DNA from: a bacterium
GTDB lineage: Bacteria > Desulfobacterota > DSWW01
Direction: 5' to 3'
DNA length: 5,816 bases
Assembly (NCBI GenBank): GCA_030609865.1
Contig: JAUWSZ010000201.1
Location: 1-5,816, forward strand
Below are positions 1-5,816 of this stretch, piece after piece. The notes beneath the pieces were generated by a model, which was not told where the DNA came from, searched no databases, and saw only the letters and a program-made list of their open reading frames with translations. Within the stretch, counting starts at the first letter, position 1, and each line of letters opens with the position of its first letter. The position numbers and the translations under genes are program-made.

Positions 1-53
1 GGAGTTTCCATCGCTTTCCCTGTTCCGGGCACGAAATCGAGGACGAGCGATAG
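1..53 (+). CDS. 3' end of an upstream gene (partial, unknown product)
   Basis: The third reading frame is open from the window edge and stops at TAG 51-53. It gives a short charged tail, SFHRFPCSGHEIEDER. The stop shares one base with the GTG start of the next gene (TAGTG), an overlap typical of translationally coupled genes in an operon, and this is the main support. Sixteen codons are too few to name a family. The frame of the downstream gene is also open to the window edge, so this tail could instead be a shadow of a longer phosphoesterase reading frame. The evidence is positional only. Confidence 0.35.
   Translation, partial: SFHRFPCSGHEIEDER
39..43 (+). promoter_or_regulatory. Ribosome binding site supporting the GTG start at 53
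   Basis: GAGGA lies nine bases before GTG 53. The frame has no stop upstream to the window edge, so this site is what favours GTG 53. Phosphoesterases of this group normally begin a few residues before the first metal-binding motif, which also fits. Confidence 0.5.
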
Positions 54-703
54 TGGAATACAAGACCCCCCTTCCAAAGCGAATCGGCCTCGTGGCAGAC
101 AGCCACGACCAACTGGAGGCCCTCGCCACGGCGGTACGCATTCTCGAGGAAAGAGGGGCGGAATCCCTCGTACACCTCGGAGACATCTGCGATTCCCTCA
201 GGCTGGACCTGCTGGAGGATTCGGTCCGCCTTCTTCGCAAACATCGAATGCTCGTGGTAAAGGGGAACAACGATTTCATGCTGGAGAACCTGCTTCGCTG
301 CCAGCCCCCTGATAACGAGGGCCGCTTCGATCACCTCGCCGCCTTTCTCGCAGACCTCCCGATGAAAATCGTCTGGGACGGGGTCTGTTTCGCACACTCC
401 CTGCCCTTCGATCATCTCCGGTCTTTCTACGAGCCGATCGACATGGGCTCCACCCAGCGAGCCGAAGACATCTTCCGCCTCACCCCGCACCGCATCCTGT
501 TCTGCGGTCACTCCCACCGGTCTGTCCTGTTCCGGCTGTCCGGCGAGAAGGTCTCCCGAGAGAACTTCCCCGAAGCACAACGGATCTCCCTGGACCGGGG
601 AGAGCGTTATATCATCGTAACCGGATCCGTCCTCGAACGGGAATGTGCCATCTTTGACGTCGAATCGTGGTCGGTGGAAAATATCCGGATTCCTGATCCC
701 TGA
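53..703 (+). CDS. YfcE/MJ0936-type calcineurin-like metallophosphoesterase
   Basis: This is a cytosolic phosphoesterase of 216 residues, predicted to hydrolyse a phosphodiester or phosphomonoester with two bound metal ions. The calcineurin-like motifs appear in order: D-x-H (D16, H18), GD (43-44), GNND (71-74), a histidine in FAHS (H115) and GHSH (152-155). A TGS turn near 190-192 replaces the NPGS seen in many relatives. The family usually has about 160-190 residues; the extra length lies mostly between GNND and GHSH and after GHSH. There is no signal peptide or membrane segment. The GTG start has a GAGGA site and overlaps the preceding stop by one base, suggesting coupling. The substrate cannot be read from the sequence; characterised relatives act on model phosphodiesters. 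The family call is firm and the substrate is unknown. Confidence 0.9.
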   Translation: MEYKTPLPKRIGLVADSHDQLEALATAVRILEERGAESLVHLGDICDSLRLDLLEDSVRLLRKHRMLVVKGNNDFMLENLLRCQPPDNEGRFDHLAAFLADLPMKIVWDGVCFAHSLPFDHLRSFYEPIDMGSTQRAEDIFRLTPHRILFCGHSHRSVLFRLSGEKVSRENFPEAQRISLDRGERYIIVTGSVLERECAIFDVESWSVENIRIPDP

Positions 704-704
704 C

Positions 705-734
705 CGTGAAGTCCCCCCATTGTCACGCCTTTTT
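705..734 (+). terminator. Weak terminator-like hairpin after the phosphoesterase gene
   Basis: CGTGA (705-709) can pair with TCACG (723-727) around a 13-base loop. After CC, a run of five T follows at 730-734, then CGTTT. The stem is short and the loop long, so it would be a poor intrinsic terminator at best. It begins two bases after the phosphoesterase stop codon. It overlaps the -35 box of the candidate promoter for the next gene. Confidence 0.22.
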
Positions 735-749
735 CGTTTGTGATATAGA
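720..749 (+). promoter_or_regulatory. Candidate sigma-70 promoter for the YvcK/CofD-like gene
   Basis: TTGTCA (720-725, five of six consensus bases) is followed after 18 bases by TATAGA (744-749, four of six). The -10 is preceded by TGA, an extended -10 motif. The expected transcript start is near 756, giving a leader of about 53 bases before ATG 809. If this promoter is real, the TTG at 758 would have almost no leader, which argues for the ATG. Confidence 0.35.
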
Positions 750-773
750 GTCTTTCATTGAACCGCCAACCGA

Positions 774-808
774 GAACTTGCGGCTTTGCCGCCTTAGGGA
801 CAGTTCCC
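774..808 (+). promoter_or_regulatory. Structured leader with ribosome binding site before ATG 809
   Basis: A perfect hairpin GCGGC-TTT-GCCGC occupies 780-792. The ribosome binding site AGGGA is at 796-800, eight bases before ATG 809. Two exclusive pairings involve the segment just before the start. GAACT (774-778) can pair with AGTTC (802-806), leaving AGGGA single-stranded. Alternatively GGGA (797-800) can pair with TCCC (805-808), hiding it. The site favours the ATG as the start. A regulatory role for the pairings is speculation, since both stems are short. It matches no riboswitch class I know. Confidence 0.35.
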
Positions 809-3157
809 ATGCCAGGCAAGAAGCTCCCCGGAGAGGGGACAAAAAATGGCTTGCCTCATCCCCTCCCCGACCTCTCCGCCGGGGAGCTGCTGAATCTGCT
901 CGGCAAGAAAGCACTCCGCTACCTGGACCTCATTCCCAGGGATTCTCTCGAAGAGAAGATCGCAACCCTCGTGTTGGAGGGACCGGGCGCCTGGGGCGAG
1001 CTGGGCGCCGTATTCGACCGTTTGCTCGAGGCGATCCGCCGCTTCTCGACCGAGGGCATTCGCACGGTCGTCTTCGGCGGCGGAACGGGGTTATCCGGCG
1101 TTCTGGGAGGCGACACGGCACTCGCCGACTGGCCGAAGTCCCCTTTCGGGGGGCTGAAGCGGTACTTTCCCGACTTCACGGTCGCGGTCTGCACGACCGA
1201 CGACGGCGGATCATCGGGCCGCCTGCTGCGCAGTCTGCGCTGCATCGCACTGGGGGACCTTCTGCGAGCCATCCTCTCCGCGGTTACGCCGCACGGCCTG
1301 TTGTCCCGTTACCCAACCCTGTACCCGGAAGCACTCGAAACCGTGGCGGCCTCTCTTCAACGGATCATGAACCATCGGTTCGGTCGGTCTCCGGACCCCT
1401 CCATCGTGCGACACCCGTCGAACCTCTTGAGTCCGGAGGCTCGACGCTCTACCCCGCAGGCCCTTCTCTCTTTCCTGGACGATACCGGAAAAGCCTTTGT
1501 CTCTAACCCGGCCTGCAAGGGGATCCCCCTGGCGGAACAGTGTCTCGGCAACCTTTTGCTCGTGGGCTCGATCTACGGCCAGCGGAACCATCCCCCCCTC
1601 AAGGCCTCGAAGCGGACCGGCACGCCTTACTCACCCTCCGGCAGCGAGATCGTAAGGGGCATCCACGCCTTTGCAGAAGGAATCGGGGCCGGCAAGGAGG
1701 CCATCTACCCGGCCTGCGGCACCCAGGGAGAGCTCCAGGTCCTGTATCGGCATGGGGTGGTGAGTGCCGGTGAAGACAAGTCTGCAAGGGGACACAGCTC
1801 ATTTCCCGTGCAAAGTGTCTGGGTGCACTTCGTTCGCAAGCCCCGTGTGGACGCGAAACTCCTGGAAAAGATCGCAGACGCGGACTTGATCGTGTTCGCT
1901 CCGGGGAGCCTGTACACGAGCATCATCCCCATCCTCCAGATCCCCACGGTCAGCGCCGCGGTGAAGGGCAATCGAAGGGCTCTCAAGGTCCTCGGGGCGA
2001 ATTTCTGGGCACAGAGGGGCGAGACCGACATCTCCCCGAGCCGACGTGGGAGGGAATACTATGTCTCGGATTTGATCGAGGCCTACCACCACAACGTGCC
2101 GGGGGGGGCAAAGGGGCTCTTCGAATCCGTTGTCGTGACCGATCTGCAATCGATCCCCGGAGACATCCTGCGCAACTACGCGCTGGAGGGAAAGGTACCC
2201 ATCTATTTAGACAAGGACCGGGTCCGTACGATGGGCTTCGAAGCGATCGAGGCGCCGGTCTTCTCCGAGCAGAAGCTCCGGAACGAACGGGTCATCCAAC
2301 ATGACCCGGAAAAATTCGCGCAGGTCGTGAAGACCCTGTACTACCTCCACAAGCATCACGGGAAGACCCCTGCCCCCTTCTCGCTCCCCCCGTCTCGATT
2401 CGATCCGGTCATCGGCTTTCCACGGAAGGGGTATCTGTGCGATCATTGGGACAAGGCCCGGCGCAGGGTCGGAGAGATGGACATCTCCGATGCGCGACTC
2501 CGTGCGGCGTTACTGGATATCCTCTGGAACAACCGGGAGATCCTGCTCGAGCATCTGGACTATGTGAAAGGCATCCAGATGATTCAGGCGCGGCACTGGG
2601 CGAGAAGCACGGAATGGGACAACATCCTGGGGTACTACGATCCGGACGACGGAACCCTGAAGATCCACGAGCATCTTCTCAGGGGACCGGATCATCGGTT
2701 GACAGAGGACCTGTTGATCGCCCTCGGGGAGTCCCTCCTGGGAAACTACTTCAGGAGGAAATCGACGCGTTCGGTCCGTGAGGGAGGGGAACGCCTCGGC
2801 AAGATCTTTGAGATCGAGCTTCGACCTCTGCGGGAGCGCAAGGCCTTCCTGAAGGACCGGGAAATGAGGGAATACCTTCGGCTGGCCCAGCTCAACTCCT
2901 CGCCACGAGACCCGAGCCGTTTTCGAATGGTGATCAACGGAAATGAGGCATTCACGCCTCCAGGACTTCTTTTCGGGCTTCTTTTCACATGGTATGTCAA
3001 CAACCGTTTTGGCGGAATCGTGGATTACGAAATGTCCCTGATACGATGGAAGATCTCCGAGCTCATCCCAAAGCCTTCCATGGTGAGGACCCGGATGCAG
3101 GAGCAGATCGATTTCTTTCGACGTGTCGTTTTTCGCCAGAGAGTTCCGTGCCCATAA
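809..3157 (+). CDS. Long YvcK/CofD-superfamily protein with extra N- and C-terminal regions
   Basis: This 782-residue protein has a core of the YvcK/CofD superfamily. YvcK proteins bind UDP-sugars and affect gluconeogenic growth and cell shape; CofD builds coenzyme F420. Core marks are GGGTG (90-94), TTDDGGSSGRL (129-139), GNLLL (from 247), PGSLYTS (365-371), QRGETD (402-407) and YYVSD (from 417). The last three resemble YvcK (GPGSLYTS, TQPGET, VSDH), so a YvcK-like role is likelier than F420 synthesis. Ordinary YvcK has about 320 residues. Here there are about 83 extra residues in front, a longer segment between the GD motif of the core and GNLLL, and about 230 after residue 550 that I cannot assign. 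Long CofD-like proteins of the GAK gene cluster in Desulfovibrio relatives are a possible comparison, but no partner is visible. I prefer ATG 809 over TTG 758 because of AGGGA; the extra 17 residues look non-coding. It is probably cytosolic. Confidence 0.82.
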   Translation: MPGKKLPGEGTKNGLPHPLPDLSAGELLNLLGKKALRYLDLIPRDSLEEKIATLVLEGPGAWGELGAVFDRLLEAIRRFSTEGIRTVVFGGGTGLSGVLGGDTALADWPKSPFGGLKRYFPDFTVAVCTTDDGGSSGRLLRSLRCIALGDLLRAILSAVTPHGLLSRYPTLYPEALETVAASLQRIMNHRFGRSPDPSIVRHPSNLLSPEARRSTPQALLSFLDDTGKAFVSNPACKGIPLAEQCLGNLLLVGSIYGQRNHPPLKASKRTGTPYSPSGSEIVRGIHAFAEGIGAGKEAIYPACGTQGELQVLYRHGVVSAGEDKSARGHSSFPVQSVWVHFVRKPRVDAKLLEKIADADLIVFAPGSLYTSIIPILQIPTVSAAVKGNRRALKVLGANFWAQRGETDISPSRRGREYYVSDLIEAYHHNVPGGAKGLFESVVVTDLQSIPGDILRNYALEGKVPIYLDKDRVRTMGFEAIEAPVFSEQKLRNERVIQHDPEKFAQVVKTLYYLHKHHGKTPAPFSLPPSRFDPVIGFPRKGYLCDHWDKARRRVGEMDISDARLRAALLDILWNNREILLEHLDYVKGIQMIQARHWARSTEWDNILGYYDPDDGTLKIHEHLLRGPDHRLTEDLLIALGESLLGNYFRRKSTRSVREGGERLGKIFEIELRPLRERKAFLKDREMREYLRLAQLNSSPRDPSRFRMVINGNEAFTPPGLLFGLLFTWYVNNRFGGIVDYEMSLIRWKISELIPKPSMVRTRMQEQIDFFRRVVFRQRVPCP

Positions 3158-3176
3158 CGGCCCCACTGGGACAGAG

Positions 3177-3196
3177 CCCGTCCGACCGAGGGCGGG
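3177..3196 (+). repeat. Inverted repeat in the gap before pcnB
   Basis: CCCGTCC (3177-3183) pairs with GGGCGGG (3190-3196) around the loop GACCGA, seven pairs including one G-T wobble. No T run follows, so it is not a standard intrinsic terminator. It starts 20 bases after the stop of the YvcK-like gene and ends 26 bases before the pcnB ATG. It could stabilise the upstream transcript end or slow ribosome loading on pcnB. The rest of this 65-base gap shows no convincing promoter, so pcnB is probably co-transcribed with the gene before it. Confidence 0.35.
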
Positions 3197-3222
3197 AGCA
3201 CCCGCTGCCTGCTTGAGAAAAA

Positions 3223-4533
3223 ATGGAAGAAAAAGATTCCCCTACCCCGATCGTCGTTCCCAGACCCGAGCATTGTCTTTCGAGGAAGAACATCGACCCG
3301 GACGCGCTCAAGGTGATGCTGCGTCTCCATCGCCACGGTTACAAGGCCTATCTGGTCGGGGGCAGCGTGCGCGACCTGCTCCTGGTCAGGAAACCGAAGG
3401 ATTTCGACGTCAGCACGGACGCGCGACCGGGTCAAATCAGAAAACTGTTCAGAAACTGCCGAATCATCGGAAGGCGTTTCCGCCTTGCCCACATCTACTT
3501 TCGCGGAAACAAGATCATCGAGGTGTCTACGTTCCGGAAGAGACCCCCGGAGCCGACTCCCGACGAGGAGACGGGGGGGGATACGGCAAAACGAGGAGAC
3601 AACACCTTCGGCCGACCCTATGAGGATGCCGAAAGACGTGACTTGACGATCAACGGCCTCTTTTACGATATCGCCAACTTCTCCATCATCGACTATGTAG
3701 GAGGCATGGACGACCTGAAGGCAGGGATCATCCGGACGATCGGCCCGCCGTACGAACGCTTCCAGGAGGATCCCATGAGGATGCTAAGAATCGTCCGGTA
3801 CGCCGTGCGAACCGGATTCAGAATGGAGCCCGGGACGCGAGCCGCGGTCCTTCGGAGCGCATCTCTCCTCGAGGGGAGCAACCGGTTCCGCTTGCAGGAC
3901 GAATTCCAGAAAGAACTGGACGGCCCCGCCTTCTCTTCTGTGCTGCGCCTCCAATGGGAGATGGGCCTCCTGGCAGCCATCTTCCCGGAGTTGGATACAT
4001 ACCTCAAGGAACCGGGCCAGGACCCCCAAGCCCTGTTTCACCCATCCTGGGTCTGGAAGGCACTGACCAGCCTGGACGCCTCCACGGAAAACAAGGATCT
4101 CATCACGGAACGCCGGGTCATGTCGCTCGTTGTCCCGTTGATCGAGAAGCGGATGACGAAAACGTACTCGTCCATGACCGAGGCCAGAAAGGATCCGAGC
4201 GGGGTCAAAGACCTCTTCCGCCAGGTCGAGACCCCTTTTGCGGTGCCTCGAAGGGAACAGGAACGGTTCAAGATCTATCTAATTGGTTGGATGCGCCTGC
4301 TGGAGTTCGTCGAGGTAAAGAACCTGATCCCGGCCTCCTATCAAAAGAAGGCATACTTCGACAGGATTCTGCAGTGGCACTTCTTTCACCAGGGAATCGC
4401 CGGCAAACCGGAACAGGAAACCCGAGAGGCGCTGGACGCCGCCATTCGGGCAGGTCGGAAACACCGCAGCCAATCGAGGAAGAGGCGAAATAAGAGGTTG
4501 AGATATCGCGGAAAACCCCCCGATTTTTCTTGA
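3223..4533 (+). CDS. pcnB: Poly(A) polymerase I (PcnB-type nucleotidyltransferase)
   Basis: This 436-residue class II nucleotidyltransferase is predicted to add poly(A) to RNA 3' ends from ATP, marking RNA for decay. The N-terminus aligns from recall with E. coli PcnB: PRPEH, then LSRKNI, then GYKAYLVGGSVRDLLL (39-54). DFD (60-62) and E100 supply the catalytic carboxylates. The stretch RKLFRNCRIIGRRFRLAH (73-90) is nearly identical to PcnB and argues against a plain CCA-adding enzyme. RRDLTIN (138-144), YVGGMDDL (158-165) and EDPMRMLR (182-189) complete the head and neck. The last 30 residues are very basic (RKRRNKR), as in PcnB, and probably bind RNA. Length fits the family. The ATG has only a weak GAG five bases upstream, but homology begins near residue 13, so a start further in is unlikely. 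The G-run at 3573-3580 encodes a variable loop. CCA-type activity remains the alternative. Confidence 0.92.
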   Translation: MEEKDSPTPIVVPRPEHCLSRKNIDPDALKVMLRLHRHGYKAYLVGGSVRDLLLVRKPKDFDVSTDARPGQIRKLFRNCRIIGRRFRLAHIYFRGNKIIEVSTFRKRPPEPTPDEETGGDTAKRGDNTFGRPYEDAERRDLTINGLFYDIANFSIIDYVGGMDDLKAGIIRTIGPPYERFQEDPMRMLRIVRYAVRTGFRMEPGTRAAVLRSASLLEGSNRFRLQDEFQKELDGPAFSSVLRLQWEMGLLAAIFPELDTYLKEPGQDPQALFHPSWVWKALTSLDASTENKDLITERRVMSLVVPLIEKRMTKTYSSMTEARKDPSGVKDLFRQVETPFAVPRREQERFKIYLIGWMRLLEFVEVKNLIPASYQKKAYFDRILQWHFFHQGIAGKPEQETREALDAAIRAGRKHRSQSRKRRNKRLRYRGKPPDFS

Positions 4534-4546
4534 CAAATCGAGGGGG
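4516..4546. repeat. Imperfect palindrome at the end of pcnB, over the downstream promoter
   Basis: CCCCC-CGATTT (4516-4526) pairs with AAATCG-A-GGGGG (4535-4546), giving eleven pairs with one bulged A at 4541 and an eight-base loop. It contains the pcnB stop codon (4531-4533) and the -35 box TTGACA. On the + strand no T run follows, so it is not a normal terminator for pcnB. On the - strand TTTTCC follows the stem, so it could end antisense transcription. Its position over a -35 box also suits an operator. The choice between these is open. Confidence 0.55.
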
Positions 4547-4558
4547 AGTCCATAGAAT
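4530..4558 (+). promoter_or_regulatory. Near-consensus sigma-70 promoter for the barrel gene
   Basis: TTGACA (4530-4535, perfect) is separated by exactly 17 bases from TAGAAT (4553-4558, five of six). The expected transcript start is near 4565, giving a leader of about 85 bases to TTG 4650. The -35 box includes the pcnB stop codon TGA, so promoter and gene end overlap. It is the best promoter match I found in the window. It marks the following gene as a separate transcription unit. Confidence 0.65.
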
Positions 4559-4639
4559 CATCCGGACATTCAGGCAAAGGTCGTCCAGGGACACGAGACT
4601 CGCATGGCGGTTCCCCGGACGCTAACCCCTTCCCGAACT

Positions 4640-4644
4640 GGGAG
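4640..4644 (+). promoter_or_regulatory. Ribosome binding site deciding the TTG start at 4650
   Basis: GGGAG lies five bases before TTG 4650. It could pair with TTCCC (4630-4634) around the loop GAACT, including one G-T pair, which would partly hide it. A second purine-rich site, GAAGG before GTG 4689, is possible. That start would remove the positive residues expected before the membrane segment, so TTG 4650 is preferred. Confidence 0.45.
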
Positions 4645-4649
4645 AAAAC

Positions 4650-5816
4650 TTGCTTTCTCTGTTGTCAACAGACAGAAAGAAGGTGTCAGTGTACCTGCTT
4701 GCAGCGGCGATCTCGTTGCCGCTGGGGTACTTCATCATTTCCTGGTCGATGAACACCTATTCTTTCCTTTCCCTGTACCGACCCGAGCAACTCTTCCAGG
4801 AGAACGATGATCCTGCGGCCCCCCACGAGACCAAGGGGACCGAGATCCTGGAGGCCCTCAACGCGGAAATCGAACAGGGGAGCTACGTCAAGCGAACAGA
4901 GGAAAGCTGGCTGCTGGCCCGTGTGGACCGCCTGTGGCATTCCGTGCGCAGATACGTTTCTCCTTCCGGTGAAGAGAAGTCCCGTGTCCCGAAGGGGTCT
5001 CGGCCCCCCCTCGCGAACGAGAAGCCCCTGTCACGCCCGTTTCCCGGGCAAACCGATCCAACGGAAACACCCGACATCGCGATGACGGCACAGGACCTCC
5101 ACAACGTCCTGTCTCTCCCCACGGACCCGGAAGTGCTCGAGAGCGCCTCGGAAGATGACGCCATCCCCTCTGCTCCTTCTCGGAAGAGCTACAAACCCCT
5201 CCTGACCGTCACTACGACAACGGTGGGCACCCTCCAAGAAGACGAGGGAGATGCGACGGCGGAGTGGCTGTACCGCTTTGAATCACTAAAAGGCGTTCGC
5301 ACCCAGAGCCTCATATGCCAGTTCAACAGAAATCTGACACTCGAGGGAACGGTCGAGGCAACACCGATGGTAGAGACGGATCCAGACCTTGCCGATTTCG
5401 GCTTTCGTACCGTCCATGCCCTCAACTTTCTGCGAGATCGCCCCACGCCTTCCATCATGATGGGGTACGACGGCGTCCATTCGGGATATCCGCTTTCGTA
5501 CGGGATTGGACTGAACTATCAGGTTTCCCCCCTGGTCAACCTGCGCTTCGACTATTCTTATGAAACGCCGATTGATTATCTCGTCGAATACAAGGGCAGC
5601 TGGGAATCGAGCCTGATGACCAACTACGACAAGAGCCGGTCGGACAACCCGTTCTCCGTTCACAGTTTCTTCCTGGGCTTTCGGTATCTCTATCAGCAGA
5701 GGGCCACCCGCATCCCTCTGCATACGGGCTTCTTCTATTCGACGAGCATGGAAGACGAGCCCCTCTCGTCGAACGTTTCCATGGGGTTCACCATCGGAGG
5801 GGGCATCAATCGAAGA
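4650..5816 (+). CDS. Probable outer-membrane beta-barrel protein (partial, runs off window)
   Basis: This frame is open from a stop at 4623-4625 to the window end, 389 codons without a stop. From TTG 4650, residues 8-11 (DRKK) precede a hydrophobic stretch at 12-30, then SWSMNTYS. This is a signal peptide or membrane anchor; I see no clear signal peptidase site. Residues from about 37 to 175 are polar and rich in P, S, E and D, so probably a flexible linker. From about 175 the sequence alternates polar and hydrophobic residues, with GIGLNYQVSPLVNLRFDYSYE and a closing GFTIGGG typical of barrel strands; IPLHTGFFY resembles the late strands of FadL-like porins. The 3' end is missing, so barrel size and the final strand are unknown. 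It has its own promoter within the end of pcnB. Location in the outer membrane is inferred; the ligand is unknown. Barrel nature is likely, the FadL link weak. Confidence 0.72.
   Translation, partial: MLSLLSTDRKKVSVYLLAAAISLPLGYFIISWSMNTYSFLSLYRPEQLFQENDDPAAPHETKGTEILEALNAEIEQGSYVKRTEESWLLARVDRLWHSVRRYVSPSGEEKSRVPKGSRPPLANEKPLSRPFPGQTDPTETPDIAMTAQDLHNVLSLPTDPEVLESASEDDAIPSAPSRKSYKPLLTVTTTTVGTLQEDEGDATAEWLYRFESLKGVRTQSLICQFNRNLTLEGTVEATPMVETDPDLADFGFRTVHALNFLRDRPTPSIMMGYDGVHSGYPLSYGIGLNYQVSPLVNLRFDYSYETPIDYLVEYKGSWESSLMTNYDKSRSDNPFSVHSFFLGFRYLYQQRATRIPLHTGFFYSTSMEDEPLSSNVSMGFTIGGGINRR

Noticed and set aside
706..1506. 266-codon open frame on the + strand
   Set aside because: It overlaps the YvcK-like gene in another frame. 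Its product is dominated by R, G, P and S, as expected of an out-of-frame reading of GC-rich coding DNA, while the other frame carries the family motifs.
809..3157. Coenzyme F420 biosynthesis (true CofD) for the long protein
   Set aside because: The GPGSLYTS-, TQPGET- and VSDH-like motifs fit YvcK better, and no other F420 gene is in the window. It is not fully excluded.
2510..3166. 218-codon open frame on the - strand
   Set aside because: It lies opposite the C-terminal part of the YvcK-like gene, shows no recognisable motif, and long antisense frames are common in GC-rich DNA.
3025..3492. 155-codon open frame on the - strand across the pcnB start
   Set aside because: It has no recognisable motif and is opposite the strongly conserved PcnB N-terminus, which explains the sequence.
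3954..4493. 179-codon open frame on the + strand within pcnB
   Set aside because: It is an out-of-frame reading of pcnB, rich in G, P and R, with no family resemblance.
4516..4546. Intrinsic terminator for pcnB on the + strand
   Set aside because: The stem is good but no T run follows, and the sequence overlaps a strong promoter. It is recorded as a palindrome instead.
4604..4810. 68-codon frame from ATG 4604 after the promoter
   Set aside because: It has an ATG but lacks a good ribosome site and a sensible product. The overlapping frame from TTG 4650 stays open for 389 codons with a plausible signal segment and barrel pattern.
5286..5723. 145-codon open frame on the - strand at the right end
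   Set aside because: It is opposite the beta-rich part of the barrel gene and shows no motif of its own.

Overview
This 5.8 kb window is GC-rich and densely coding, with every supported gene on the + strand and short gaps of 65 to 116 bases. It looks like a chromosomal segment of a Gram-negative bacterium. The last gene encodes a probable outer-membrane beta-barrel protein, and the third encodes a poly(A) polymerase of the PcnB type. The combination of PcnB, a very long YvcK/CofD-like protein and frequent GTG/TTG starts suggests Desulfobacterota (former Deltaproteobacteria) or a neighbouring phylum. That placement is an inference from gene families; I see no rRNA, tRNA or other lineage marker.

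Layout, left to right. Bases 1-53 are probably the last codons of an upstream gene whose stop overlaps the next start by one base (TAGTG). Bases 53-703 encode a YfcE/MJ0936-type metallophosphoesterase with a full set of metal ligands. A gap follows with a weak terminator-like hairpin, a plausible sigma-70 promoter and a short structured leader. Bases 809-3157 encode a 782-residue member of the YvcK/CofD superfamily, more than twice the usual size, with a C-terminal region of about 230 residues that I do not recognise. After 65 bases, 3223-4533 encode a PcnB-type poly(A) polymerase. The pcnB stop codon lies inside the -35 box of a near-consensus promoter (TTGACA, 17 bases, TAGAAT), which itself sits on an 11-bp imperfect palindrome. 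This promoter should drive the final gene, 4650 to the window end. That gene has no stop in the window; it has an N-terminal membrane segment or signal peptide, a long polar linker and a beta-rich region resembling an outer-membrane barrel.

How the genes may work together: the phosphoesterase and the YvcK-like protein may share a nucleotide or sugar-nucleotide theme, and pcnB acts in RNA 3'-end metabolism. I see no clear shared pathway. The first three genes could be partly co-transcribed, while the barrel gene appears to be its own transcription unit. There are no mobile elements, CRISPR arrays or RNA genes. The least explained parts are the extra domains of the YvcK-like protein and the barrel protein with its promoter.
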